Shown: positions 22,711-30,442, numbered from the stretch's first letter. The stretch is 39,755 bases of DNA from AC-32 sp038236705 (GCA_038236705.1 JBBRZN010000019.1:1-39755), one strand, 5' to 3'. Numbers and translations: made by a program. Notes: generated by a model not told the origin, from the letters alone.

Positions 22711-23673
22711 GTGGAACCGCTTGACCGCTCGACGATCTGGCCGTACCGGGAGGGCGAGCCGGATGATCTGTACTACCAGCGCTACGCCCATCCCAACGGC
22801 CTGGCCGCAGAGCGGGCGCTCGCGGAGCTCGAGGGCGGCGAGGCGCTCCTCTTCCCTTCAGGTGCAGGCGCGACGACGGCGCTCGTGCTCGGGCTGCTCG
22901 AGCCGGGGCAGACGATCGCGCTGGCGGAGGGCGGGTATTACGGCACCGGGGTGCTCTTTGAGGCGCTCGAGCGCTGGGGTGTCCGCCACGTCGAGTTCGA
23001 CCAGACCGGCCCGCCGCCCGAAGGCGTCGATCTGATCTGGCTCGAGGCGCCGTCCAACCCGTTCCTGACGATGCCGGACTTCGAGGCGGCCGCAGCGCAC
23101 CCGGCACGGGTCGTGGTGGACTCGACCGCGGCAACCCCGGTCTACGTGCGTCCGCTCGAGCGCGGGGCCGACTTCGCGCTGCACAGCGCGACCAAGTTTC
23201 TCGGCGGCCACCACGACGTGCTCCTCGGGGCGATCGCGTGCCGCTCGGCCGACGACGCTGCGCGCCTGCGCGAGTTCCGCGGACGCACGGGAATCGTCGC
23301 GGCGCCGGACCCCTGCTGGCTCCTCTCACGCAGCCTGAAGACACTGCCCCTCCGGATGGAGCGGCACACCACCGGCGCCACGGCGATCGCCGAGCGGCTG
23401 GGCGCGCATTCGGCTGTTCAGGTCGTGCGCTACCCGGGCTTCGGCGGCCTGCTCTCCTTCGACGTCGCCGACGGCGAGGCCGCGCACCGGGTCGAGACCT
23501 CGCTGGAGCTGATCAAGAACGCGACCAGCCTGGGCGGCGTGGACTCGGTCCTCGAGAGCCGCGCTCGCTGGGAAGGCGACCGTGTCCCCCCGGGCCTCCT
23601 ACGCCTGAGCGTCGGGCTCGAGGATCCGGACGAGCTCTGGGCCGACTTGGAACAGGCGCTCGAGCGGGCGTAG
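22711..23673 (+). CDS. Cys/Met metabolism PLP-dependent enzyme (cystathionine gamma-synthase/lyase family)
   Basis: A 320-residue trans-sulfuration-family enzyme. YQRYAHPNGLAAERALAELE and EALLFPSGAGATTALV are the family N-terminal segments. The substrate/cofactor loop is IWLEAPSNPFLTMPDF, and the PLP lysine is K162 in HSATKFLGGHHD. Members are usually 380-400 residues; this one lacks about 50 N-terminal residues and has a short C-terminal domain, so it is a compact variant. Likely reactions are gamma- or beta-elimination or replacement on cysteine, homocysteine or cystathionine derivatives. GTG 22711 is supported by TAGAGT just upstream. The gene ends one base before the convergent tRNA. Confidence 0.87.
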   Translation: MEPLDRSTIWPYREGEPDDLYYQRYAHPNGLAAERALAELEGGEALLFPSGAGATTALVLGLLEPGQTIALAEGGYYGTGVLFEALERWGVRHVEFDQTGPPPEGVDLIWLEAPSNPFLTMPDFEAAAAHPARVVVDSTAATPVYVRPLERGADFALHSATKFLGGHHDVLLGAIACRSADDAARLREFRGRTGIVAAPDPCWLLSRSLKTLPLRMERHTTGATAIAERLGAHSAVQVVRYPGFGGLLSFDVADGEAAHRVETSLELIKNATSLGGVDSVLESRARWEGDRVPPGLLRLSVGLEDPDELWADLEQALERA

Positions 23674-23746
23674 AGCCGGAGGCGGGACTCGAACCCACGA
23701 CCTAGCGATTACAAATCGCTTGCTCTACCAGCTGAGCTACTCCGGC
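23674..23746 (-). tRNA. tRNA-Thr (anticodon TGT)
   Basis: A 73-nt cloverleaf. The acceptor stem GCCGGAG pairs with CTCCGGC, and the D-arm is GCTC-AGCTGGTAGA-GC. The anticodon stem AGCGA/TCGCT encloses TTTGTAA (anticodon TGT, complement of ACA, at 23711-23713), and the T-arm contains GTTCGAGTCC. CCA is not encoded. The position after sigH matches the common order sigH-tRNA-Thr. The 3' end abuts the convergent PLP gene with no spacer. Confidence 0.95.
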
Positions 23747-23755
23747 GACGCTGCC

Positions 23756-23761
23756 ATCGTA
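23756..23761 (-). promoter_or_regulatory. possible -10 hexamer (TACGAT) for tRNA-Thr
   Basis: TACGAT on the minus strand lies 9 nt before the tRNA 5' end. No clear -35 is seen, so this is tentative. The tRNA may also be read from sigH. Confidence 0.3.
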
Positions 23762-23830
23762 GGCGAACCACGCGTTGTCCCTTTTGGGCATGGCCCAGCC
23801 GAGTCGCCGTCTACTGGTACGCGCGTGCCG

Positions 23831-24496
23831 CTACTGCAGGACTTGCCGCGACTGCTGGTGCGACAGCACCTTGCGCTTCACGCGCTGGAGCGCGTTGTCG
23901 ATCGTCTTCGTGTCGCAGCCCAGCCGCTCTGCCATCTCCTCGTAGGACTCGCCTTCGAGGTAGAGCTTGAGCGCGTCCGCCTCCAGCTTCGAGAGCCCGC
24001 TGCCCAACGCGAAGACGAGGCTCTGCAGTTCCTCCGTCGAGATCACGCAGACCGAGGGATCGTCCACCGAGGGGCCCGGAAGCGCGTCGCCGAGGGTACA
24101 GTCGCCGTCGGGCTCCTGGCCGGCCGGCGTGTGGCTGAACGAGACATAGGTGTTCAACGGCGCGTGTTTGAAGCGCGTGGCTGTCTTGATAGCCGTGATG
24201 ATCTGGCGCGTGACGCAGAGTTCGGCAAAGCTGCGGAACGAGGTCTCTTTGTCGGCGCGAAAGTCGCGGACGGCCTTGTAGAGGCCGACCAGGCCCTCCT
24301 GGATCAGATCCTCGGAGTCGCCGCCGGCGAGGAAGTACGAGCTCGCCTTCAGGCGGACGAAGCCCTGGTAGCGGCGCATCAGCTCGTCGAGAGCCTTCCC
24401 GTCACCGTTGCGCGCGCGCATGACGAGCTGGAGGTCGGCGAGCTCCCGCTGCAGCTTCTGCGGGGTGTGGATCGTCTGTGCGGTTCGAGCGGGCAC
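23831..24496 (-). CDS. sigH: RNA polymerase sporulation-type sigma factor, SigH-like
   Basis: A 221-residue sigma-70-family factor of SigH type (Bacillus SigH 218). Region 2 is present (ALDELMRRYQGFVRLKASSY, GDSEDLIQEGLVGLYKAVRDF, SFRSFAELCVTRQIITAIKT), followed by a linker and region 4 (LSKLEADALKLYLEGESYEEMAERLGC, TIDNALQRVKRKV). Region 3 is absent, as expected. I chose GTG 24496 because GAGGGGGAA lies just upstream; the longer TTG start at 24532 lacks this. The order rlmB-yacP-sigH matches Bacillus. In non-spore-forming actinobacteria the regulon is unknown. A 10-bp inverted repeat lies upstream. Confidence 0.9.
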   Translation of the reverse strand: MPARTAQTIHTPQKLQRELADLQLVMRARNGDGKALDELMRRYQGFVRLKASSYFLAGGDSEDLIQEGLVGLYKAVRDFRADKETSFRSFAELCVTRQIITAIKTATRFKHAPLNTYVSFSHTPAGQEPDGDCTLGDALPGPSVDDPSVCVISTEELQSLVFALGSGLSKLEADALKLYLEGESYEEMAERLGCDTKTIDNALQRVKRKVLSHQQSRQVLQ

Positions 24497-24559
24497 GGCT
24501 TCCCCCTCGCTGAGGACGGGCGATCTCCACAAGCCTCACCCTGAGGTTGAGGATCAAGA

Positions 24560-24594
24560 TAGCAAGGTCCCAGTACGTTTACAAGACCTTGCTA
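24560..24594 (-). promoter_or_regulatory. 10-bp perfect inverted repeat upstream of sigH
   Basis: TAGCAAGGTC (24560-24569) and GACCTTGCTA (24585-24594) are exact reverse complements around a 15-nt A+T-rich loop. The element lies 64 nt before the sigH GTG and 10 nt after the NYN gene, so it could be an operator, an attenuator or a terminator. No T-run follows on the minus strand. Confidence 0.55.
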
Positions 24595-24604
24595 GTTGTT
24601 GCGC

Positions 24605-25045
24605 TTAACCGGTCCCTTTGCCTCTGCGCAGTTTCTCAAGGCGTTTTCGCGTCTCTTCGTCTACGCGATCGCGAAGCTGCGAGGGTTTCGATTCGCGGTG
24701 GCCCGTGTCCTCGAGGTCTCGCATGAAGGTTCGCGAGCTGCGCTTCAGCACCTCCTGGCCCGAGGTGCCGCGGACGGCCGAGTCGGAGGAGACGAGGCAG
24801 ACGGTCTCGCTCCCGCGGTGCTCGGCGGCCAGGCGCTCGAGCAGGGCGTCGGCGTGCTCGGCGTAGCGCACCTCGAGCGGGCCGAACTCCGTGTCCTGCC
24901 CCACGCCGTCGAAGACGAGCACGCCGCGGGCACCGTGAACGGCGACGAAGCTGGCCAGCCGGTCGACTAGCTCGCGCGGGTCCTCGAACGGCCCTGCGTG
25001 CAGCAGGTTGTAGCCGTCGAACAGATAGAGCGTCGGCTCAGCCAC
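24605..25045 (-). CDS. NYN-domain RNase, YacP/Rae1-like
   Basis: A 146-residue protein of the YacP/Rae1 (NYN/PIN-like) family. The metal-binding aspartate motif YLFDGYNLLHA, VLVFDGVGQDTEFGPLEVRYA and VSSDSAVRGTSGQEVLKRSS are typical. In Bacillus, Rae1 is a ribosome-associated mRNA endonuclease. The C-terminus is strongly basic and helical (RDRVDEETRKRLEKLRRGKG). The GTG start (25045) overlaps the rlmB 3' end by 8 nt. The order rlmB-yacP-sigH is that of Bacillus, which supports the assignment. Activity is inferred from the family. Confidence 0.87.
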   Translation of the reverse strand: MAEPTLYLFDGYNLLHAGPFEDPRELVDRLASFVAVHGARGVLVFDGVGQDTEFGPLEVRYAEHADALLERLAAEHRGSETVCLVSSDSAVRGTSGQEVLKRSSRTFMRDLEDTGHRESKPSQLRDRVDEETRKRLEKLRRGKGTG

Positions 25046-25745
25046 CGCGCTGCCGCCTCGCCTCGTAGAGGAGCAGCGCGGACGCGACGCTGACGTTCAG
25101 CGACTCCACCTTGCCGTGGGAGGGAATCGCGACAGCGGCGTCGCAGGTTCGGCGCCCGAGCGGCCGCAGGCCCTTGCCCTCCGCCCCGAGTACGAAGGCG
25201 ACCCCGCCGGAGAGGTCGGCGTCCCACATCGTCATCTCCGCATCGCCGGCCGCTGCCCAGACCCAGAGCTGCGCGCTCTTGACGTCGCCGAGGTAGCGCG
25301 CGAGGTTCTTGACCACGGCGACCGGGAGATGCTCGACCGCCCCGGCCGAGGCGCGGCAGACGGCCGCGGTCACGCGAGCCGAGTTGTGCGCGGGCAGCAC
25401 GATGCCGTCAGCGCCCGCCCCCTCGGCGCTGCGGACGACCGCGCCGAGATTGCGCGGGTCGGTCACGGAGTCGAGCACGGCCAGCAGCGGCGAGGGCCCG
25501 GCCGCGATCGCGTAGGCGTCGGCGTAGCGGTACGGCTCCAATCGGGCGACCACGCCCTGATGATCGGCCGTGCCGGCGAGGGCAGTCAGCTCGCGCTCCG
25601 GCTTCACGTGGACGCGAACCCCGCTCTCCACGAGCCACGACTCCGCCCTCAGTGCCCGCTCTGTCGCGAACACCTCGAACACCTGCCGCGGCCCGCGAAG
25701 CGCCTCGCGCACGGCCCGGCGGCCGTAGATGAGCTCCGTGGTCAC
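25038..25745 (-). CDS. rlmB: 23S rRNA (guanosine-2'-O-)-methyltransferase, RlmB/TrmH-like
   Basis: A 235-residue SPOUT methyltransferase with the substrate-binding N-terminal domain (LIYGRRAVREAL) and the knotted catalytic domain. The motifs are DPRNLGAVVRSAEGAGADG (motif 1), VLGAEGKGLRP (motif 2) and IPSHGKVESLNVSVASALL (motif 3). RlmB methylates the ribose of a conserved 23S rRNA guanosine. The GTG start overlaps the cysS TGA (GTGA), so it is coupled to cysS. The size is near the usual 245. Other TrmH-family targets such as tRNA G18 cannot be excluded, but the operon context is that of RlmB. Confidence 0.9.
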   Translation of the reverse strand: MTTELIYGRRAVREALRGPRQVFEVFATERALRAESWLVESGVRVHVKPERELTALAGTADHQGVVARLEPYRYADAYAIAAGPSPLLAVLDSVTDPRNLGAVVRSAEGAGADGIVLPAHNSARVTAAVCRASAGAVEHLPVAVVKNLARYLGDVKSAQLWVWAAAGDAEMTMWDADLSGGVAFVLGAEGKGLRPLGRRTCDAAVAIPSHGKVESLNVSVASALLLYEARRQRGG

Positions 25746-27031
25746 CTCTTGGGCACGAGCTGGAAACCCGGTTCGGCGTCCACGTCCCGGACCTCCCAGC
25801 CCGCGGCCTCGATCTCGCCACGCAGCCGGTCGCCTTCGTCGAAGTCCTTGCGCTCGCGTGCCTTGGCGCGCTGCCGGGCCAACTCCTCGAGCGCAGCCGG
25901 CGCCGGCGCGCTCTCCGCGAGTGAGTCGAGACCGAAGACCTCGAGACCACGAAACAGCAGCTTGTGATCGCGCCAGCCGTGCATGACCGCCAGCGCGTCG
26001 GGCGTGTTGAAGTCGTCGTCGAGAGCGGCCGTGAACGCCTCCCGATCGCCGCCCGGCTCCGAAGGCTGGCGGAACACATTGCGGAAGCTCTCGGCCTGGG
26101 CGGTCGCCGCCCGCAGCACGTCGTCCGAGTAGTCCAGCGGCTTACGCCAGTGGCCGCCGAGGAAGTAGACGAGCAGGGTCTCGCGCCCCCACTCCTCCAG
26201 CGCCTCGCGCAGCGAGACGATGTTGCCGATCGACTTCGACATCTTCTCGCCGGAGAGCTGCAGCATCCCGTTGTGCATCCAGAGCTGCGCGAACTCGTGA
26301 CCGAGCGACCGCGACTGCGCGACCTCGTTCTCGTGGTGGGGGAAGACCAGGTCGAGCCCGCCGCCGTGGATCTCGAAGACCGGCCCGAGGTGTGCCTCGG
26401 CCATCGCCGAGCACTCGATGTGCCAGCCCGGCCGGCCGCGGCCCCAGGGCGATTCCCACCACGTGTCCTCGCCCTCCTTGTGCGCCTTCCAGAGCGCGAA
26501 GTCGCGCGGGTCACCCTTCAGGCTCTCCTCCTCCGCCTCCTCGGAGGGGTTGCGCGTCGCCTCCTGGTCGCCGTGCCGGCCCGAGAGCTTCCCGTAGTCG
26601 GGAAAGCCGGCGACGTGGAAGTAGACGTCGCCGCCTGCTGGGTACGCATGGTCGCTCGCGACGAGCTCCTCGATCATCGAGACGATCTCCGGGATCGACT
26701 CGGTGGCCTTTGGCTCGCGGTCGGGCCGGCCGAGGCCTAGCGCACTCGTGTCCTCGAGGTACCAGCCGCTCGCCTCCTCGGCCAGCCTGGCGCTGTCGCC
26801 CGGGGCGGCCGCGTAGATCTTGTCGTTGATGTCCGTGATGTTCTCGACCAGCGTCACGTCGTAGCCGCCGCGCTCGAGCCACCGCTTGAGCCACATCGAG
26901 AGTACGAACGGGCGCGCGTTGCCGACGTGGATGCGCTGGTACACCGTCGGCCCGCAGAAGTACATGCGTACGGGCCCGGGAGGAGCCGGCAACTCCCGGA
27001 GCCCGCGGGCGGCGGTGTCATAGAGCCGCAT
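25742..27031 (-). CDS. cysS: cysteinyl-tRNA synthetase
   Basis: A 429-residue class I aminoacyl-tRNA synthetase. The zinc-cysteine motif MYFCGPTVYQRIHVGNARPF (with HVGN as HIGH), GWHIECSAM, GGGLDLVFPHHENE and KMSKS (GEKMSKSIGN) are intact. A shortened C-terminal helical region follows (ALEELARQRAKARERKDFDEGDRLR). Usual length is about 460. It overlaps gltX by 14 nt and rlmB by 4 nt. It also resembles MshC, the mycothiol ligase, but the complete C-terminal DALR region and the neighbouring rlmB argue for CysS. Confidence 0.94.
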   Translation of the reverse strand: MRLYDTAARGLRELPAPPGPVRMYFCGPTVYQRIHVGNARPFVLSMWLKRWLERGGYDVTLVENITDINDKIYAAAPGDSARLAEEASGWYLEDTSALGLGRPDREPKATESIPEIVSMIEELVASDHAYPAGGDVYFHVAGFPDYGKLSGRHGDQEATRNPSEEAEEESLKGDPRDFALWKAHKEGEDTWWESPWGRGRPGWHIECSAMAEAHLGPVFEIHGGGLDLVFPHHENEVAQSRSLGHEFAQLWMHNGMLQLSGEKMSKSIGNIVSLREALEEWGRETLLVYFLGGHWRKPLDYSDDVLRAATAQAESFRNVFRQPSEPGGDREAFTAALDDDFNTPDALAVMHGWRDHKLLFRGLEVFGLDSLAESAPAPAALEELARQRAKARERKDFDEGDRLRGEIEAAGWEVRDVDAEPGFQLVPKR

Positions 27032-28007
27032 CGATCCTCCGCAGCGCCTCTCCGTGCGGGAGGGCGGCGACGACCGCCCACAGCTCCGGGCCGCGGTCGC
27101 GGCCGGTGAGGGCGAGGCGCAGCGCGCGCAGGTCGCCGCCGACCGCCTTCAGTTCGCGGACGAGCTCCTTCGGGTCGGCCGAGTCGTCGCCGCGCTCGAG
27201 CAGCTCGCGGAAGCGCTCGAGCGTCTCGGGCGAGTCGACCGCTACGCGCTCGGGCTCCTCGAGGATGGACGCCGCGTACTCGCGCGCCTCGTTCAGGTCG
27301 CGGGCACCGCGGAGGGCCGGCACCAGCTCGAGCGGTGCGCCCACCCGCTCCGCCAGCTCGCGGTCGGAGAGCGCGCCGATCGCCTCGATCGCCAGGCGCC
27401 GGATCCGCGGCAGGTCGTAGTGCACGTCGTGCTTCGGCAGGCCGAGCTCGTAGAGGTAGCGCCGCACCGCCTCCGGTGGGATGCCCGCGTCCCGGAGAGA
27501 CGCAACGGTCGCGCCTTCCGCACGCTTCGCCAGCTTCTTGCCGTCCTCGCCGAGGATCAGCCCGTGGTGGACGACCTCCGGGGGCGTCGCGCCGAGTGCT
27601 TCGAAGAGCCGCCGGTGCAGCTCCTCGTTCGGGCGGTGGTCGTTCCCGCGCACGATGTGCGTGATCTCGAAGTCCACGTCGTCGACCACGCTGGCGAGGT
27701 GGTAGGTCGGCGTGCCGTCCTCGCGTAGAAGCGTCACCCCCTCGAAGCGCTCGCCCAGCTGCCGGCCCGCCTCGACGTGGCGTTCCCCCCGCTCGCTCTG
27801 CCGCACCGGCCCTTCATCCCACTCGACTCCGAGCCACTCGAGGTCGCGCAGCAGCTCTTCGTCACCGCCGGGCACGTTGCGCGCCGGGTCGGTGTCGTCG
27901 ATCCGGAGCAGCAGCCAATCCCCGAAGCCGCGGTTGGCGACAGCGCTGAGCGCGTTGCCGACGTGCAAAGAGCCGGTTGGGCTGGGAGCGAAGCGGACCT
28001 TCTTCAC
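27018..28007 (-). CDS. gltX: glutamyl-tRNA synthetase, compact form
   Basis: A 329-residue class I synthetase. GTG 28007 begins VKKVRFAPSPTGSLHVGNAL, the HIGH region. RIDDTDPARNV, ITHIVRGNDHRPNEELHRRLF and the KMSKS-like GKKLAKRAEG follow, then a helical anticodon-binding part ending ALTGRDRGPELWAVVAALPH. Standard GluRS is about 470-490 residues. This one has lost roughly 150 residues from connective and anticodon domains but still keeps the C-terminal helices, unlike GluQ-RS (YadB). The GTG overlaps the GNAT stop (GTGA). It is possibly non-discriminating (Glu and Gln tRNAs), which cannot be judged here. Confidence 0.88.
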   Translation of the reverse strand: MKKVRFAPSPTGSLHVGNALSAVANRGFGDWLLLRIDDTDPARNVPGGDEELLRDLEWLGVEWDEGPVRQSERGERHVEAGRQLGERFEGVTLLREDGTPTYHLASVVDDVDFEITHIVRGNDHRPNEELHRRLFEALGATPPEVVHHGLILGEDGKKLAKRAEGATVASLRDAGIPPEAVRRYLYELGLPKHDVHYDLPRIRRLAIEAIGALSDRELAERVGAPLELVPALRGARDLNEAREYAASILEEPERVAVDSPETLERFRELLERGDDSADPKELVRELKAVGGDLRALRLALTGRDRGPELWAVVAALPHGEALRRIDAAL

Positions 28008-28501
28008 AGCGTCGCCAGTGTAGTTTCGAGGTCGATCGTGTAACCGACGTCGATCGGGTTCGGCGGAAACGGAACAACACGCGTATCGCCGTTCTCGCGC
28101 CAGCCGAGCCGCTCGTAGAAGCGTCGCGCGCGGTTGTTGCCCTCGAGCACCCAGAGCTGGCACCGTGGCGAGCCGCTCGCGCGCAGCCGGTCGAGCACCT
28201 CGTCGTGCAGCTTCCGGCCGAGCCCGCGTCCCCAGTGCTCGGGCCGCACGTAGAGGCCGTCGAGCCACTCCGCCCGGCAGCCCGCAAGCGCGGCAGGCGC
28301 GCCGTCCACCTCGGCCACGAGGACGGTCAGACTGGGATCCTCAACGGCTTCCGCCCACCGCGCTCGCACCGCCTCGAGCGGGAACGGGTAGAGCTCGGGC
28401 GAGAAGATGTGCGCAAGGGCCCCGACCGAGGCGTCGCGCTGGATAGCCGCCAACGTCTCGGCCTCGCCGGCGCGCGCCTCCCGAATCAACGAACGTCCCA
28501 C
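28004..28501 (-). CDS. GNAT-family N-acetyltransferase
   Basis: A 165-residue GNAT acetyltransferase with the acetyl-CoA motif LDGLYVRPEHWGRGLGRKLHDEVL and the end segment VLEGNNRARRFYERLGW. The substrate is unknown. The long open frame upstream is shadow. GTG 28501 (VGRSLIREARAGEAE) is one start; TTG 28489 (LIREARAGEAE), with GGGA 6 nt upstream, may be the true one, as GNAT proteins often begin with hydrophobic-IREA. It is the first gene of the operon GNAT-gltX-cysS-rlmB-yacP, in the place where Bacillus carries cysE. It is divergent from mutY, and the two -10-like boxes overlap. Confidence 0.82.
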   Translation of the reverse strand: MGRSLIREARAGEAETLAAIQRDASVGALAHIFSPELYPFPLEAVRARWAEAVEDPSLTVLVAEVDGAPAALAGCRAEWLDGLYVRPEHWGRGLGRKLHDEVLDRLRASGSPRCQLWVLEGNNRARRFYERLGWRENGDTRVVPFPPNPIDVGYTIDLETTLATL

Positions 28502-28514
28502 ACGGCCGAGCGGG

Positions 28515-28520
28515 AGTCTA
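28515..28520 (-). promoter_or_regulatory. -10-like hexamer TAGACT for the GNAT-gltX-cysS operon
   Basis: TAGACT on the minus strand overlaps the plus-strand TAGGGT box of mutY by two bases. It would start the operon transcript close to the GNAT start codon. Confidence 0.4.
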
Positions 28521-28524
28521 GGGT
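28519..28524 (+). promoter_or_regulatory. -10-like hexamer TAGGGT for leaderless mutY
   Basis: TAGGGT ends 7 nt before GTG 28532. It shares bases with the minus-strand TAGACT, so the two promoters are interlocked and may exclude each other. Confidence 0.45.
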
Positions 28525-28531
28525 CTCGCGG

Positions 28532-29248
28532 GTGGAGGAGGCGCTGCTCGCGTGGTATGCCGAGGCGAGCCGCGACCTGCCCTGGCGCGGCACGCCCGAC
28601 CCCTACGCGATTCTCGTCTCCGAGGTGATGCTGCAGCAGACCCAGGCTTCGCGCGTCGTGCCGCGCTACGTCGCCTGGCTCGAGCGCTGGCCGACCGCCG
28701 AGGCTCTCGCGGCCGCGCCGACGGCGGAGGTGATCCGCGAGTGGCAGGGACTCGGCTACAACCGGCGGGCCCTCAACCTGCAGCGGGCGGCGCGGCACTT
28801 GACCGCGCAGGGATGGCCAGAGGATCTGACGGAGCTACCGGGAGTCGGCCGCTACACCGCGGACGCGGTCGCGTGCTTCGCGCTCGGCCGGCCGGTGCTG
28901 CCGGTCGACGTCAACGTACGCCGCGTCCAGGAGCGCACGGGTGCGGCCTTCGACTACACCTGCGCCCAGGCGTTGATGGATCTCGGCGCGACGATCTGCA
29001 TCGCCCGCGTGCCCCGCTGCGGCGAGTGCCCGCTCGCCGAAGGCTGTCCCTCACGCGGCCGGAGGTTCGAGCCGCTGCGCAAGCAGAGTCCGTTCGAGGG
29101 CTCGTTCAGGCAGCGGCGGGCGCAGACCCTGCGGCTGATTGCCGAGGCCCCGCGCCCGCTCGCCGAGGTCGACCTCGAAGCGGTCGAATCGTTGCGGCGC
29201 GACGAGCTCGTCCTGGTCGAGGACGAGCTCGTCCGTCTTCCTGCCTAG
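28532..29248 (+). CDS. mutY: A/G-specific adenine DNA glycosylase, short MutY
   Basis: A 238-residue HhH-GPD glycosylase. The catalytic Glu31 is in SEVMLQQTQ (MutY-type adenine recognition). The helix-hairpin-helix is LPGVGRYTADAVACFALGRP, the catalytic Asp126 is in LPVDVNVRRV, and the 4Fe-4S cysteines are C156, C163, C166 and C172 (C-x6-C-x2-C-x5-C). It removes adenine opposite 8-oxoguanine. MutY is usually about 300-350 residues; the C-terminal MutT-like 8-oxoG-recognition domain is reduced to a small remnant. The GTG start is supported by TAGGGT upstream. It is the only plus-strand gene inside the conserved region and overlaps the next gene by 4 nt tail-to-tail. Confidence 0.88.
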   Translation: MEEALLAWYAEASRDLPWRGTPDPYAILVSEVMLQQTQASRVVPRYVAWLERWPTAEALAAAPTAEVIREWQGLGYNRRALNLQRAARHLTAQGWPEDLTELPGVGRYTADAVACFALGRPVLPVDVNVRRVQERTGAAFDYTCAQALMDLGATICIARVPRCGECPLAEGCPSRGRRFEPLRKQSPFEGSFRQRRAQTLRLIAEAPRPLAEVDLEAVESLRRDELVLVEDELVRLPA

Positions 29249-29745
29249 TTCGTGAAGCCGCTCACCGCGATGTAGCGCGTTGCGTTACCGTTCGGGTGTA
29301 CGAGCACGACCGGCGCGAGACAGCGGCTCGGCACGGTCACGGTCTGGTGGATCCGCGCGTCGCCGTCGGGCTCGAGCGGAACCGGCCCGGCCACGAACTT
29401 CGCGACGGGGTCCGAGTCCGGCGCGCAGAAGAACGACGCGGTGATCGTCGTCACCGTTCCCGTGGTCCCCGTGGTCGTGAGCACGAGGCCCTTGACGCGC
29501 AGGTTGAACTTGCCGTCGCGGCTGAGCTTCACGCTGCTCTTGTCGAGCACCCATTCCGCACCGGCACGCGTAACGGTGTGAATCGGCGAATCGGTGAGCA
29601 GGTTGCCCACGAGACCGGACCTGAAGAGCTTCCCGTGCCCCTCGCGATGCCCTCCCGACGCGCCTGCCTGCAGCGAGAACACGAGCGCGGAGCTCGCGGC
29701 CACCACCAGGATCACCCCTAGAAACGACCTCTTGGAGAACGCCAT
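29245..29745 (-). CDS. secreted protein of unknown function
   Basis: A 166-residue protein with a clear signal peptide (MAFSKRSFLGVILVVAASSALVFSLQAGASG). The mature part is rich in beta-strand and Thr/Val/Gly (KFNLRVKGLVLTTTGTTGTV) and has two cysteines (FFCAPDS and SRCLAPVV) that may form a disulfide. I do not recognise the family. A strong ribosome site (GGGAGAGAGGAG) lies just before the ATG, so it is probably well expressed and has a normal leader. It sits between ispF and mutY, with no functional link visible. Confidence 0.75.
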   Translation of the reverse strand: MAFSKRSFLGVILVVAASSALVFSLQAGASGGHREGHGKLFRSGLVGNLLTDSPIHTVTRAGAEWVLDKSSVKLSRDGKFNLRVKGLVLTTTGTTGTVTTITASFFCAPDSDPVAKFVAGPVPLEPDGDARIHQTVTVPSRCLAPVVLVHPNGNATRYIAVSGFTN

Positions 29746-29804
29746 GTTGCTCCTCTCTCCCTTGGAGTACCGGAGGGAATACGGGCGAGGCCGCGGTTCG
29801 GTTC

Positions 29805-30278
29805 TCAGGGACGGTCGAGCAGCGCGACGGCCAGGGCGGCAAGGCCCTCGCCGCGTCCGGTGAAACCCAGACCGTCCGTCGTCGTCGCACGGACGTTGAC
29901 GAGGGCCGGCTCGACACCGAGCGCGCCCGCCAGCCTCACGCGCATCGCCTCGCGGACGGGCGCGATCCGCGGTTTCTCGCCGACGAGGACACAGTCGGCG
30001 TTGACGAGCTCCCAGCCCTCGTCACGCGCCTGGGCGTAGGCGCGGGTGAGCAGGTCGAGCGACGAGGCGCCCTCCCACTCCGACGCCCCGGAAGGAAAGA
30101 GGGTGCCGATGTCGCCGAGCCCGGCCGCACCGAGAATCGCGTCGATCAGCGCGTGCGCGAGCACGTCGCCATCGGAGTGGCCGGCGAGCCCGCGTTCAGA
30201 ATCGAGCTCGACCCCGCCGAGCACGAGCGGCACGCCCTCGACGAGCGCGTGGGCGTCGGCGCCGAGCCCGACCCTCAC
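29805..30278 (-). CDS. ispF: 2-C-methyl-D-erythritol 2,4-cyclodiphosphate synthase
   Basis: A 157-residue MEP-pathway enzyme that cyclises CDP-ME 2-phosphate to MEcPP. The zinc site is in LGADAHAL (D-x-H) and GHSDGDVLAHALIDAILGAAG (the third ligand His), followed by GDIGTLFPS. RATTTDGLGFTGRGEG closes the active site. Length matches the family. The GTG start has GGAAGG 6 nt upstream. In Bacillus ispF follows ispD directly; here a PHP-domain gene and a 164-nt gap with hairpins lie between them. Confidence 0.95.
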   Translation of the reverse strand: MRVGLGADAHALVEGVPLVLGGVELDSERGLAGHSDGDVLAHALIDAILGAAGLGDIGTLFPSGASEWEGASSLDLLTRAYAQARDEGWELVNADCVLVGEKPRIAPVREAMRVRLAGALGVEPALVNVRATTTDGLGFTGRGEGLAALAVALLDRP

Positions 30279-30442
30279 CGGTCACCTTCCGTCCAGATCG
30301 TGCTTTCGGGCCGCGAAAAGCAAGCGTCGCAAGGTCGCAGGGAGCGTTCGTAGCCGGAGGCTACGGGCGCGACTGAGGGCGCCGCGAGGCGGCGCTTTGC
30401 AGCGGTTCCGAGAGTGCGAGATGGGCGGATGGTGGCCGGCAT
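30279..30442. other. ispF-PHP gap with two hairpins
   Basis: No gene is seen. CGTAGCC-GGA-GGCTACG (30349-30365) and GCGCCGC-GAG-GCGGCGC (30379-30395) are perfect hairpins joined by a segment with CTGAGGGCG. The same order and the same 9-mer link occur at 37918-37968. The pair may be a dispersed structured element. For the minus-strand PHP transcript it could act as a terminator, although no T-run follows. Confidence 0.5.
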
